Of a stretch of 64,000 nt of DNA, positions 17,051-25,854 are shown one piece after another; position 1 is the first letter of the stretch, and every line of letters begins with the position of its first letter. The notes below the pieces were generated by a model. The model had not been told where the DNA came from. It worked only from the letters and a program-made list of their open reading frames with translations, and ran no database searches. The stretch comes from Geopsychrobacter electrodiphilus DSM 16401 (GTDB taxonomy: Bacteria > Desulfobacterota > Desulfuromonadia > Desulfuromonadales > Geopsychrobacteraceae): contig NZ_ARWE01000001.1 of NCBI RefSeq assembly GCF_000384395.1, positions 434,001-498,000 of the forward strand. Direction: 5' to 3'. The position numbers and the translations under genes were made by a program.

Positions 17051-18178
17051 TCAGAGTTGACGAAATTTGCCTTTGGCGTCCCACTGGTACATGACAAAGT
17101 CGGAAACTTTGAGGTCCCCTTTGCTGTCCCAGCTCTTTTCCCCAAGGACAGTATTAACGCTGTGGCTGTGCAGCCAGTCAGCCATCTTGTCGAGATCGGT
17201 GCTGTTGGTGGCTTTCATTGCAGCGGTCAGAGCCTGGATCGTCGCATAGGAGTAAAGGGTATAACCCTCAGGCTCATAGCCGCTGGCCCGGAACTTGGCG
17301 ATAACATCGCGACCGGTTGTCAGAGTCAGAGGATCCTGACCAAAGGTCATGTAGACGCCGTCAACATATTTCGGGTCGCCTGCAGCAGTGACAAAATCGG
17401 AGGTGTTGATCGCATCGCCCGAGATGAATGCCGCGGTGATGCCCTGCTCGCGCAACTGACGGACTAGTGGCCCGGCTTCGGTATGGAGACCGCCGAAGAA
17501 GACGGCATCTGCTTTAACCGATTTGACCTTGGTTACCAGAGAGTTAAAATCCTTTTCCCCACGGGTCAGTCCTTCATAAAGGACCTCTTTGGCGCCCAGC
17601 TGCTTCATTCTGTCGATCATGGCGTCTGCCAGCCCCTGACCGTAGGAATCTTTATCGTGGATGACCGCCACCCGCTTGGCCTTGAGGTTATTGATAATAA
17701 AGTTGGCGGCCACGGCGCCCTGTTGGTCATCACGGCCACACATGCGGAAAACGCCCTTCATGCCTCGTTCGGTTACCTTCGGGTTGGTCGATCCTGGAGT
17801 CATGACCAGGACGTTGGCATCGGCGTAGATTGTCGATGCGGGGATTGTCGAGGATGAGCAGTAATGGCCGTCAACCGCCTGTACCTTGTCCACATCCATA
17901 AGGCGGTTGGCGACCGATACGGCCTGCTTGGGCTCACAGGCATCGTCAGCTTTGATCACTTCGACCATTTTACCGTTGACGCCCCCTGCGGCGTTGATGT
18001 CCTTTGAAGCCTGTTCGGCTCCTCTCCAGAACTGTTCCCCGAAAGCTGCGTAGCCGCCGGTATATGGCCCGGCTACGCCGATCTTGATGGTATCTGCAGC
18101 GCCAGCCGAGCCAACCATGGCCAGGCCACCAATCACTACTGCTAACAACAGGGACTTCGAAAATGAACGATTCATCAT
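17051..18178 (-). CDS. livK: Branched-chain amino-acid ABC transporter substrate-binding protein
   Basis: A 375-residue periplasmic protein. A signal peptide (KSLLLAVVIGGLAMVGSAGAA) is cleaved near residue 28. The mature protein begins DTIKIGVAGPYTGGYAAFG, the typical LivJ/LivK/LIVBP start, and contains CEPKQAVSVANRLM and VLVMTPGSTNPKVTE. It captures branched-chain or related amino acids for LivHMGF. AAAGGAG lies 8 bases before the ATG. It is the first gene of the operon; its promoter should lie in 18179-18700. Ligand specificity (Leu, Ile, Val, or another amino acid or amide) cannot be read from sequence. Confidence 0.92.
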   Translation of the reverse strand: MMNRSFSKSLLLAVVIGGLAMVGSAGAADTIKIGVAGPYTGGYAAFGEQFWRGAEQASKDINAAGGVNGKMVEVIKADDACEPKQAVSVANRLMDVDKVQAVDGHYCSSSTIPASTIYADANVLVMTPGSTNPKVTERGMKGVFRMCGRDDQQGAVAANFIINNLKAKRVAVIHDKDSYGQGLADAMIDRMKQLGAKEVLYEGLTRGEKDFNSLVTKVKSVKADAVFFGGLHTEAGPLVRQLREQGITAAFISGDAINTSDFVTAAGDPKYVDGVYMTFGQDPLTLTTGRDVIAKFRASGYEPEGYTLYSYATIQALTAAMKATNSTDLDKMADWLHSHSVNTVLGEKSWDSKGDLKVSDFVMYQWDAKGKFRQL

Positions 18179-18699
18179 CTGCTTCTCCTTTGGTTGTTTA
18201 AAGCCATTAATGCCCCGGGGTGAAAACCGAGTTCGCTAATTTGATGAAAATTCGACTCGGCGTATTTAAGAATGTGTATTTGGAATGATTACGCCCTATG
18301 ATGATACCCTGGCAATTACGGATTATCACTGGGGTAAATGAATTGCCCCCTATGCAGCAGACAGTTGGACCAGGATAACTAAGTATCTGGTGGTAAAAAG
18401 ATATTCTCCAAGCTTGGAGAACCTGGCTATTCGACCCAGGAGGACCAAGCCGTTGGTACGTGTCGATCGTGCCCTGTTTGGTATGTTCATTAGCGCAAAG
18501 TAAATTCAAGCTAGCAATGTTGAAAAAAATATACAACAGAAAAATAGAACAGGGTTTGTTGGGCGGCGTAACAAGGCCGTTTAAGTTTTACTGCGGAATC
18601 AAATCCAATTTAGCAGACCGGCAAAATAAATATTATCAGGCATTTGCGCGCGTATCGAATGATTTTGATCGCGACGTGTCAGATGCTTTTGCTGCGCGC
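18179..18699. other. Gene-free region upstream of livK with a perfect palindrome
   Basis: About 520 bases between livK (minus) and the end of the XRE-cupin gene (minus). It should carry the livK promoter, but no clear TTGACA/TATAAT pair was found. The one striking element is the 18-base palindrome at 18404-18421, about 230 bases upstream of livK. A weak inverted pair (CCGAGT 18227-18232 with ACTCGG 18254-18259) lies closer to the gene. The open frames across this stretch look like shadows. Confidence 0.4.
18404..18421. promoter_or_regulatory. Perfect 18-base palindrome, candidate operator
   Basis: TTCTCCAAGCTTGGAGAA equals its own reverse complement over all 18 bases, with no loop. That geometry suits a dimeric helix-turn-helix regulator rather than an RNA hairpin. 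It lies between livK and the XRE-cupin regulator gene. The cognate regulator is not known, and no second copy was noticed in the window. Confidence 0.45.
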
Positions 18700-19248
18700 T
18701 TAGAAGGAAGGGGGGGAGCAGGCGCTTATTATTTCGCAAACCTCTGCGCCGAGATTGCGAAAGCGGTGAGGGAGACGGCTGTCAAAATAGTAAGCGTCGC
18801 CCTCGGCAAGAATGTCAATTTGCCCTCCGACAGTCAGTTCGATCTGACCCTTAATGACAACGCCTCCCTCTTCAGCCTCATGACGCAACATCTCCTCGCC
18901 GGTATCCGCTCCCACCTCAATCCGCTCATGGATAATCTGCATTAATCTCTCCTTGAGACTGGAGCCGACCTGGAGGTAGGAGAGATTTTTGTCGCCGATT
19001 TCGGTCAGTTCGCTGGCGCGGTAGATGATTTTCTCCTGGGTTGGCGCGCCGAAGGAGAAAAAATCGGTCAGGGACATGGGAAATCCGTCGAGAATTTTTT
19101 TGAGAGTGGCAATTGAGGGACTGCTGCTGTTTTGCTCGATCATGGAAATGATGCCATTGGTGACGTCGGCACGTTTTGCCAGGGCGCGTTGGGAAAACCC
19201 GTACATTTCGCGAATAGTGCGCAAGCGCTCGCCAATATTGATATCCAC
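18700..19248 (-). CDS. XRE-family regulator with C-terminal cupin domain (PuuR-like)
   Basis: A 182-residue protein from the GTG at 19248, whose product starts DINIGERLRTIREMYGFSQ as in this family; an in-frame TTG at 19320 would add 24 atypical residues. Residues ~5-60 form the XRE helix-turn-helix (FSQRALAKRADVTNGIISMIEQ). Residues ~105-180 form a cupin (EEGGVVIKGQIELTVGG, then EGDAYYFDSRLPHRFRN). Such proteins sense small ligands such as polyamines or amino acids through the cupin. It lies between the liv operon and the pyrimidine cluster and may regulate either. Confidence 0.85.
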   Translation of the reverse strand: MDINIGERLRTIREMYGFSQRALAKRADVTNGIISMIEQNSSSPSIATLKKILDGFPMSLTDFFSFGAPTQEKIIYRASELTEIGDKNLSYLQVGSSLKERLMQIIHERIEVGADTGEEMLRHEAEEGGVVIKGQIELTVGGQIDILAEGDAYYFDSRLPHRFRNLGAEVCEIISACSPPSF

Positions 19249-19458
19249 CTGCCAAATCTCACTTTCAAGTTTTAATAAATAAGTGCAAAAATTAAATTGT
19301 GCGCTCAAGCCAACTGGCAATATATCAGGCAGCCTGAGGTATGTATAGGATCGGTGTCTATAAAATTTGACAGCGCCGCAGCCGAACAGGGATATTTTCT
19401 ACCTGATAATGGCGTCTTCTCCTTTTGAACGTAATAAATAGCATAGACAGACAGTTTC

Positions 19459-20109
19459 TTAACATTTCAAACCAGTCCCCTTAAGGATCACCTGAGTGAT
19501 GAACTTGGCTGCGTCTTCAAAGTCGGGGAGAGTCAGTTTCTTTTTCCCCAGGATGAGTTCTATCTGGGCCGAGAAATCCGCATAGGTTTGAGTGGTCGAC
19601 CAGATCATGAAAAAGAGGTGCTGCGGATCAATCTGGTCCATCTTCCCGGCGGTGATCCAGCTTTCTACCAACCTGACATCTTCTTCGAAGCGCGAGAGCA
19701 ATTTCGCCCTGATCTCGGCTGAGAGATGAGAGGCGCCGTTAATGATTTCGGTTGCAAAGACCTTTGAACCGTTTGGTCGGGTTCGTGAGAGTTCAATTTT
19801 TTTTCGAATATAGCTTTCAAGCTTTGACGCCGGGTCTTGCCCGGGTTGATCAAGAAGCGCCATGCTGTCAAGCCAGAGGCCGAGAATATCTTCCAGCACT
19901 TTTTGGTACAGCAACTGCTTTGAGGCAAAATAATAAAGCATGTTCTGCTTAGACAGACCAGCCCGTTTGGCGATGGTGTCGATTGTCGCACCGTTGAAGC
20001 CGAACTGAGCAAAGACCTCCTCCGCGGCCTTCAATATCCGAGCTTCATGTTTTTTGCGACTGAGTGAGGAACGCTTTTTCTGCGGGCTCTTCGCCTGGTT
20101 GTTTTCCAT
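19459..20109 (-). CDS. rutR: TetR-family regulator, RutR-like
   Basis: A 216-residue protein from the ATG at 20109, preceded by GGGA; the longer frame to 20175 has a poor site. A Lys/Arg-rich N-terminus is followed by a TetR helix-turn-helix (ILKAAEEVFAQFGFNGATI, then IAKRAGLSKQNMLYYFASK). The ligand domain resembles RutR (ASKLESYIRKKIELSRTRP; MIWSTTQTYADF). RutR senses uracil/thymine and controls pyrimidine use. It is divergent from the pyrimidine permease gene, and TTGACCA/TGGTCAA half-sites, as in the RutR operator, occur at the promoter between them. The name rests on domain and context; a search is needed to separate it from other TetR proteins. Confidence 0.78.
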   Translation of the reverse strand: MENNQAKSPQKKRSSLSRKKHEARILKAAEEVFAQFGFNGATIDTIAKRAGLSKQNMLYYFASKQLLYQKVLEDILGLWLDSMALLDQPGQDPASKLESYIRKKIELSRTRPNGSKVFATEIINGASHLSAEIRAKLLSRFEEDVRLVESWITAGKMDQIDPQHLFFMIWSTTQTYADFSAQIELILGKKKLTLPDFEDAAKFITQVILKGTGLKC

Positions 20110-20279
20110 CCAATATTCCCGTCGAACCTGGTGACCGGTTGCTATGCCAGTGTTTAAAAAATAATCAAACCTCAAGCAGCCACATGAGCGGCAATCAGTT
20201 GCGCTATGACACCTAGAAGCGGCGACTCAATCTGCCCGAAACAGCCTGCAAGAGGAAGGATTGTGCCATTGCCTAATTA

Positions 20280-20375
20280 TTGACCATTTAATTGACTTTT
20301 GTGTAAAAAATTAAACAAATCCCGAAAATTGCTTGACAACACCGGGACCGTACCATATTTTTACCGCATGGTCAA
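20280..20375. promoter_or_regulatory. RutR-type half-sites flanking the promoter
   Basis: TTGACCA at 20280-20286 and TGGTCAA at 20369-20375 match the two halves of the RutR operator known from E. coli (TTGACCA-2-TGGTCAA), but are split by 82 bases. One half lies upstream of the -35 box and the other just after the predicted start site, so they bracket the promoter. Looping or independent half-site binding would be required. The sequence match is direct; the regulatory role is inferred. Confidence 0.4.
20333..20361 (+). promoter_or_regulatory. Sigma-70-type promoter of the pyrimidine permease gene
   Basis: TTGACA at 20333-20338 and TATTTT at 20356-20361 are separated by exactly 17 bases, the ideal spacing. 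Transcription would start near 20368, at a RutR-type half-site, giving a leader of about 280 bases before the permease ATG. It is the best promoter match in this part of the window. Confidence 0.65.
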
Positions 20376-20649
20376 AAAAACAGCGTTTGGTATTGCGTTG
20401 TAGATAATGGGAACCAAGGCAATTATCGTTTTATTCTCCTTAACTTTATAGTAGTTAGACATGAAAACATTTTTATATTTTGATTGTTTAATTCAACTTT
20501 CTTCCGGCTAGTGGGGCAGGAGGAAAGGGGCACTCACAGGGCCGGATCTTTGGGCCTTTCTGCTTGGCATTTCCTTTGCTATAGCTGAAATTTCCCTGTC
20601 CCTGGGAAATAACAAAAGCCCTTGTAAATAAAATTCAGAGGAGGAAGAA

Positions 20650-22137
20650 ATGTCGGATCAGAGGTTGAAGCAAGCCGTGTCACATATCCAGCAATCTGGA
20701 GAGTTTGTTGAACTGGAGGCAGGTCAGGATGTCATCGATAGTCCTATGTACAATGAGGACATTGCGCCCACAAAGATCAGTCAGAGAACCTGGTCAACCT
20801 GGAACGTCGCAGCCCTGTGGGTGGGCATGGCGATCTGCGTCCCCACATATACACTGGGCGGCGTGTTAACCTCTTATTTCGGTCTGGATGTGACCGAGGC
20901 CCTGATTACAATTCTCGTCGCGAATATAATCGTGCTCATTCCCTTGACTCTCAATGCCTTCCCCGGAACAAAATTCGGTATTCCTTTCCCGGTTCTGGTT
21001 CGCTCATCTTTTGGCATTTACGGCTCCAACCTCCCGGCGATGGTGCGGGCTCTGATTGCCTGCGGCTGGTTCGGCATCCAGACCATGTTTGGTGGCATGG
21101 CTGTCCATCTGCTGCTCTCTGAATTTTCGAGCAGCTGGGCCAGCCTCGGAGGAACCGGAGAAGTTTTCGGGTTCTTTATTTTCTGGTCGCTGAATGTTCT
21201 CGTTGCGATTAGAGGATCCGAATCGATCAAATGGCTTGAGACTCTGGCGGCACCTTTGCTGCTGGCTGTCGGCATCGGCTTGATTTTCTGGGCATCTCCA
21301 CAAATCGATTTCGGGCAACTGCTCTCGGCTCCTCCCAGTCGTCCTGAAGGCGCTTCCGTCTGGAAGTATTTCTTCGGGGGGCTCACCGCCATGGTCGGTT
21401 TCTGGGCGACCCTGTCGCTGAATATCCCTGATTTCAGTCGTTTTGTCCGTTCCCAGAAAGATCAGGTCATCGGCCAGGTCATCGGTTTGCCGGTAACCAT
21501 GTTTCTCTTTGCGACTCTGGGCGTAGTTCTGACTGCGGCATCCACAACGCTGGTTGGCGAGACGATCTCCGATCCGATCTCTCTGATCGGAAAAATCCAC
21601 AGCCCTTTCTGGGTTATTCTGTCCATGATAATGATCATCATCGCGACCATCTCGACCAATATTGCGGCAAACGTCGTTTCACCAACCAATGATTTTCAAA
21701 ATGCCTTTCCCAAGTACATCAATATGAAGCGTGGCACCCTGCTGACCGGCCTGGTTGGTATTCTGCTGATGGGTTGGGAACTGCTGCGGAAGCTGCAGTG
21801 GGTCCACTCTGACGTCAGCGTCGAGAGCATGTACTCCAACTGGCTGCTCGGCTACTCAAGTCTCCTCGGGCCCATTGCCGGAATTATGATCGTCGATTAC
21901 TTCATCACCCGAAAGCAGAAGCTGAATCTGATCGACATTTACAAGACCGGTGGAGAGTACCCCAATTTTAATAGCGCCGGCCTGCTCGCGTTCTTTATTC
22001 CGGTCGGATTGACCATCTTTGCTTTGTCCACTGGCAATCTGATGTGGTTCTACGATTACGGCTGGTTCACCGGCTCCGCGCTCGGCGGCATCCTTTATTG
22101 GCAGCTGACCAAGCGGGGGGTGGGACTTAATCGGTAA
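20650..22137 (+). CDS. NCS1-family nucleobase/hydantoin permease
   Basis: A 495-residue inner-membrane transporter with about 12 hydrophobic segments. NCS1 features include the N-terminal SQRTWSTWNVAALWVGMAI segment (residues ~38-56), PFPVLVRSSFGIYG and ALIACGWFGIQTMFGG in helices 3-4, LNIPDFSRFVRSQKDQ near residue 258, and IDYFITRKQK-like sequence near the end. NCS1 proteins take up uracil, thymine, cytosine, hydantoin, allantoin or thiamine with Na+ or H+. In front of a pyrimidine catabolic set, uracil/thymine or dihydropyrimidine uptake is most likely. GAGGAGGAAG precedes the ATG. Confidence 0.9.
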   Translation: MSDQRLKQAVSHIQQSGEFVELEAGQDVIDSPMYNEDIAPTKISQRTWSTWNVAALWVGMAICVPTYTLGGVLTSYFGLDVTEALITILVANIIVLIPLTLNAFPGTKFGIPFPVLVRSSFGIYGSNLPAMVRALIACGWFGIQTMFGGMAVHLLLSEFSSSWASLGGTGEVFGFFIFWSLNVLVAIRGSESIKWLETLAAPLLLAVGIGLIFWASPQIDFGQLLSAPPSRPEGASVWKYFFGGLTAMVGFWATLSLNIPDFSRFVRSQKDQVIGQVIGLPVTMFLFATLGVVLTAASTTLVGETISDPISLIGKIHSPFWVILSMIMIIIATISTNIAANVVSPTNDFQNAFPKYINMKRGTLLTGLVGILLMGWELLRKLQWVHSDVSVESMYSNWLLGYSSLLGPIAGIMIVDYFITRKQKLNLIDIYKTGGEYPNFNSAGLLAFFIPVGLTIFALSTGNLMWFYDYGWFTGSALGGILYWQLTKRGVGLNR

Positions 22138-22244
22138 TAAACGCAGGGTCGGAATCGACCGATCTGCGGTGTAATATGAATCCGCCGGGCATCACATTAT
22201 TGCCCTTTTAATTCTTGTCAATTAAACCAAGGAGTGAGTGCGTC

Positions 22245-23012
22245 ATGAATTACACATTTTTTCACAAAAGCCTGAGCCTGTTTACAACCGTACTTATGCT
22301 AACGACCCTTCTAATGGTATGTGGGACCACCAGCGCCTTTGCCGGGTCTGCCCAGTGGCAAACGAGCAACGTCGAGTTACTTCTGGGTAGCGGTTATAAG
22401 CTTGGGGACGACACGCGGACGACCCTGACTTTCGAGCATGCTAACGGCTGGAAGTATGGTGACAATTTCTTCTTTCTCGATGTCGTCAACCCGATGCGCG
22501 ACGGGGTCCATAGTACCAACGACCTGTATGCCGAGTTCTCTCCCCGCCTGAGTCTGAGCAAGATCTCCGGCAAAAAAATTGCTTTCGGTTTTGTTAAAGA
22601 TGTCCTGCTGGCAAGTACCCTGGAGATGGGGGAATATTCTCACAACTACCTTTACGGTGTTGGCTTCAGCCTCGATCTCCCAAAATTCGCCTACGCTGAT
22701 ATCAACATTTATGTACGCAACAACCCGAACCAGGACGGTCAAACTTATCAGATCACCCCGGTCTGGGCGCTGCCGTTTACTGTTGGTTCGGCAAAAATGC
22801 TGTTTGAGGGCTTTGCCGATATCGCCGGTTCGGAAGGAAACACCAAATTCAACATCGACTGTCAGCCGCGCCTGCTGCTCGATGTTGGCAACTTCTGGCA
22901 GGCTCCAGACAGCCTCTGGGTTGGCGTAGAGTATATGTATTGGCACAACAAGTTTGGCGTTGACGGGGCCAATGAGTCCCTTCCCCAGGCCATGGTGAAG
23001 TGGGTCTTCTAG
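22245..23012 (+). CDS. tsx: Tsx-like nucleoside-specific outer-membrane channel
   Basis: A 255-residue protein from the ATG at 22245, with GGAGTGAG upstream; the frame extends to 22215 without support. A signal peptide (LFTTVLMLTTLLMVCGTTSAFA) is followed by Tsx/OmpK-type strands: QWQTSNVELLLGSGYK, NGWKYGDNFFFLDVVNP, LYAEFSPRLSLSK, and a C-terminal strand ending WVF with terminal aromatic Phe. It would let nucleosides and bases cross the outer membrane ahead of the NCS1 permease, 107 bases upstream. A bulged stem-loop (22142-22168) lies in the gap, and a strong terminator-like hairpin follows the gene. Confidence 0.85.
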   Translation: MNYTFFHKSLSLFTTVLMLTTLLMVCGTTSAFAGSAQWQTSNVELLLGSGYKLGDDTRTTLTFEHANGWKYGDNFFFLDVVNPMRDGVHSTNDLYAEFSPRLSLSKISGKKIAFGFVKDVLLASTLEMGEYSHNYLYGVGFSLDLPKFAYADINIYVRNNPNQDGQTYQITPVWALPFTVGSAKMLFEGFADIAGSEGNTKFNIDCQPRLLLDVGNFWQAPDSLWVGVEYMYWHNKFGVDGANESLPQAMVKWVF

Positions 23013-23017
23013 TCTAG

Positions 23018-23063
23018 ATAAGAACAGGGGTCAGGCCCTTGGTGGCCTGGCCCCTGTTCTTAT
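23018..23063. terminator. Long stem-loop after tsx (terminator or REP-like element)
   Basis: Bases 23018-23037 pair with 23044-23063 through about 20 base pairs, with one G-T-type mismatch and a 6-base loop. The sequence core, ACAGGGGTCAGGCC, resembles palindromic units scattered in related genomes. It lies 6 bases after the tsx stop and would close the permease-tsx unit and stabilise its 3' end. Confidence 0.65.
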
Positions 23064-23209
23064 TTCAGCGCGATAGTCCCTGACCAAACGATCCTGCCCG
23101 CCCCACTAAAGAATATCAGACAGTCTCCAGCCGGGTTCGGAAGGTCTGTTATTTCGTCCTTGACACAATTATTGAAACATATGCCAGACCGACACGAGGA
23201 GGTTCGACC
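23064..23209. other. Short region before preT with a possible -35 box
   Basis: The stretch between the tsx hairpin and preT contains TTGACA at 23160-23165, but no good -10 box 16-18 bases downstream (CATATG occurs after only 14). If this is the preTA promoter it probably needs an activator. GAGGAGG just before 23210 is the preT ribosome site. Confidence 0.3.
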
Positions 23210-24547
23210 GTGTACAACCCTGAAAAATTTCAACAGATGCCCGGGGGGATGTCACTTGATCAGGCCGTCGCCGAAGCGGAACGCTGTCTCCTGTGCCATG
23301 ATGCGCCCTGCTCCAGGGCCTGCCCTGCGGATACCGACCCGGGCACCTTCATCCGCAAGCTGCGTTTGAAAAATGTGACCGGCGCGATCCGGACCATCAA
23401 GGAGAACAACATCCTCGGCGGGGCTTGCGGTGTGCTCTGTCCTGCAGGCCGGCTCTGCGAAAAGGAGTGCTGTGCGACCGGAATCAGCAGGCCTGTCGAG
23501 ATTGCCAGAATCCAGCGATTTCTGGTGGAGCATTCCTGGGTGCGGAACCTCAAGGTTCTTGAAACCGCCGAGTCGAACGGGAAAAAGGTTGCCATCGTCG
23601 GTTCGGGGCCGGCAGGCCTGAGTTGTGCGGCCGAGTTGGCCAAGCGCGGCTGCGCGGTCACGGTCTTCGAGGCTCGCCCGGAGGCTGGCGGCGTTATCCG
23701 CTACGGAGTCCCGGCGTACCGTTACGATGTTAACTTTCTTGAACATGAACTGCAGGAAATTAAAGAGTTGGGGGTCGAATTTTGCTGTAACACCCCGATT
23801 CGTAATCCGGGCCAGGCGGAAGAGCTCCTGGCCAAAGGGTACGCCGCGGTCTTTATCGCCACCGGGCTCTGGGCGGCCACAAGCTTGAACCCTGAGAAGC
23901 AGGGTGTCGATGGACTGTTTACCTCGGTTGAGTTTTTAGCCGCCTTGCGCGCCGAATCGCTCGAGAAGATGCGAGCAAGGATCGCGGGAACCGTAGTCGC
24001 CGTCATCGGAGGTGGTTCCGTCGCCATTGACTGCGCTGAATCCGCCTTGAAACTCGGCGCCACAGACGTCTATCTGGTCTATCGCCGCTCCTTTGCGCAG
24101 ATGCCTGCCGAAGAGGGCGAGAGACTTGAAACCCTCGCGTCCGGAGTGCACTTTCTGCTCCTGAACCAGCCCCTTGGTTTTGTGGTCAACCAACAGAATA
24201 AAGTCGAGGGACTGCGGTTGATTCGCACCCAATTGGCCGAAGCCCAGGGCTCAGATCGGAGAAGCCCGCAGGAGATTGCCGGTTCCGAGTGGGTGTTAAA
24301 TGCCGATATAGTCATCGAGGCGATCGGGAACCAGGCAGAGGCCGATTCTCCAGCCTGGTATCCTCACGTCAAGGTGGATGCTCGGCGACTGATTCAGGCC
24401 GATGCCAAGACCAGAAAAACCTCAGTCCCTGGAATTTTCGCCGGAGGCGACATTGTTCGTGGTCCAGCGTTGGTGGTGGAAGCGGTTCAGGACGGCAAAC
24501 TCGCCGCCATGGCGATTACCGATTATCTGTCGCAGAAGGAGATGTGA
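23210..24547 (+). CDS. preT: Dihydropyrimidine dehydrogenase, NAD(P)H/FAD subunit PreT
   Basis: A 445-residue flavoprotein related to glutamate synthase small subunit. The N-terminal ~100 residues carry cysteines for two [4Fe-4S] clusters (CLLCHDAPCSRACP, then CGVLCPAGRLCEKEC). The FAD fold begins at VAIVGSGPAGLSCAAELAKR (residue ~125), and the NAD(P) fold has VVAVIGGGSVAIDCAE (residue ~263). It passes electrons from NAD(P)H to PreA, which reduces uracil/thymine to the dihydro form. The GTG start at 23210 has GAGGAGG upstream; the preT stop and the preA ATG are 2 bases apart, so the subunits are co-translated. Confidence 0.93.
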   Translation: MYNPEKFQQMPGGMSLDQAVAEAERCLLCHDAPCSRACPADTDPGTFIRKLRLKNVTGAIRTIKENNILGGACGVLCPAGRLCEKECCATGISRPVEIARIQRFLVEHSWVRNLKVLETAESNGKKVAIVGSGPAGLSCAAELAKRGCAVTVFEARPEAGGVIRYGVPAYRYDVNFLEHELQEIKELGVEFCCNTPIRNPGQAEELLAKGYAAVFIATGLWAATSLNPEKQGVDGLFTSVEFLAALRAESLEKMRARIAGTVVAVIGGGSVAIDCAESALKLGATDVYLVYRRSFAQMPAEEGERLETLASGVHFLLLNQPLGFVVNQQNKVEGLRLIRTQLAEAQGSDRRSPQEIAGSEWVLNADIVIEAIGNQAEADSPAWYPHVKVDARRLIQADAKTRKTSVPGIFAGGDIVRGPALVVEAVQDGKLAAMAITDYLSQKEM

Positions 24548-24549
24548 TC

Positions 24550-25836
24550 ATGGCCCGAAAAAAAATTGATCTGGCCGTGGATTTTTGCGGCGTCAAATTT
24601 GAAAACCCCTTTCTGCTCTCCTCTTCACCGGTTTCCAATAGCGCGGAGATGGTCGCCAAGGCTTTTGAGGCGGGCTGGAGCGGGGTCGCTTTCAAGACTC
24701 TCAATTCTGATCGCGTACCTATTGTGCACCCCTCGCCGCGCATGAACCCGTACAACTACGGCAGCAAGCGACTGGTCGGTCTGCAGAACGTGGAGCAGAT
24801 TTCCGATCGTCCGTTGAAGGATAATCTGCTTGATTTTCTCTACCTGAAAAAAAACTATCCAAGCAAGGTCATCATCTCAAGCATCATGGGATTCTCGAAC
24901 GAGGAGTGGGCCTATCTGGCCAAAGCATCGGAGGATAACGGCGCCGATATGCTGGAACTCAACTTCTCCTGCCCGCATATGACCGTCGAAGGGTCCGGCC
25001 ACAAGGTCGGACAGGCTAACCACCTGATTGAAAAATTTACCGCAACGGTCAAAAGGGCGGTGTCGATCCCGGTTCTGGCCAAAATGACCCCGAATATCAC
25101 CGACATGACCGAACCTGCGCTGTTTGCCAAACAGGGCGGAGCCGACGCGATTGCCGCCATCAATACGGTCCGGGGCATTTCCCAGATCGGGCTAGATGAC
25201 TGGACCGCGCGGCCGAATGTGGCCGGCATCGGCGCGATCAGCGGAACCTCAGGGCCAACAGTCAAGCCGATCGGGTTACGTTTCATCGCCGACCTGGCCA
25301 AGTGCGAAAAACTCGGGCTGCCTCTCTCGGGGCAAGGGGGGATAGAAACCTGGATCGACGCCCTTGAATATATTCTCCTTGGCTCCACTACCGTCCAGGT
25401 CACCACCGGTATCATTCACTACGGCTATCGCATCGTCGAAGACCTGATTGAAGGCCTTTCCGATTATATGCTCGAACGCAATATCTTAAGGGTCGCTGAT
25501 TTGGTTGGCAAAGCCCTGCCCACTCTGCAGGAGACGGACAAGTTTAACCTCGAGAGTCAGGGGATCGCCAGTTACGACCTCGATCGTTGCGTCGGCTGCG
25601 GCCAATGTCTGATTGTCTGCAACGACTCGGCAGGCCAGGCGCTCGAATGGGATGCCCAGACAAGGCGCCCCAAACTGATTGAGGACAAATGTCTGAGTTG
25701 TATGGTCTGCAGTTTTGTCTGCCCGGTCTCCGGACTCATTACCTATAAAAAACAGCCTTCCGGCTGGCAACGGCGAGAGACTGCCGTCATGGGCGAGGGT
25801 CTCGGGTCCGAGCTCAAGCTTGAAGCGTTCAAATAG
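24550..25836 (+). CDS. preA: Dihydropyrimidine dehydrogenase catalytic subunit PreA
   Basis: A 428-residue protein from the ATG at 24550; the open frame runs upstream inside preT and is not used. Residues ~1-310 form the dihydroorotate-dehydrogenase-like FMN barrel, with LNFSCPH near residue 136 carrying the catalytic cysteine region, plus GADAIAAINTVRG and LSGQGGIETWIDALE. The C-terminus has two [4Fe-4S] motifs, CVGCGQCLIVCNDS and CLSCMVCSFVCPVS. It reduces uracil and thymine to 5,6-dihydro derivatives in the cytoplasm, the first step of the reductive pathway. The dehydrogenase could run either way, but the downstream amidohydrolases argue for catabolism. Confidence 0.94.
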   Translation: MARKKIDLAVDFCGVKFENPFLLSSSPVSNSAEMVAKAFEAGWSGVAFKTLNSDRVPIVHPSPRMNPYNYGSKRLVGLQNVEQISDRPLKDNLLDFLYLKKNYPSKVIISSIMGFSNEEWAYLAKASEDNGADMLELNFSCPHMTVEGSGHKVGQANHLIEKFTATVKRAVSIPVLAKMTPNITDMTEPALFAKQGGADAIAAINTVRGISQIGLDDWTARPNVAGIGAISGTSGPTVKPIGLRFIADLAKCEKLGLPLSGQGGIETWIDALEYILLGSTTVQVTTGIIHYGYRIVEDLIEGLSDYMLERNILRVADLVGKALPTLQETDKFNLESQGIASYDLDRCVGCGQCLIVCNDSAGQALEWDAQTRRPKLIEDKCLSCMVCSFVCPVSGLITYKKQPSGWQRRETAVMGEGLGSELKLEAFK

Positions 25837-25854
25837 AACTTGAAGGAGGCAAAG

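Larger units (their letters stand above)
20110..20649. other. Divergent control region of the pyrimidine cluster
   Basis: About 540 bases between the RutR-like gene (minus) and the permease (plus). It is markedly AT-rich from 20277 to 20500. It holds a strong promoter at 20333-20361, two RutR-type half-sites, and a ~280-base untranslated leader if transcription starts near 20368. Short complementary segments occur around 20566-20610, but no known riboswitch was recognised. GAGGAGGAAG (20638-20647) is the permease ribosome site. Confidence 0.55.

Noticed and set aside
18460-18945. Plus-strand open frame of 161 codons
   Set aside because: It is antisense to the well-supported XRE-cupin gene, has no family resemblance and no ribosome site; treated as a shadow.
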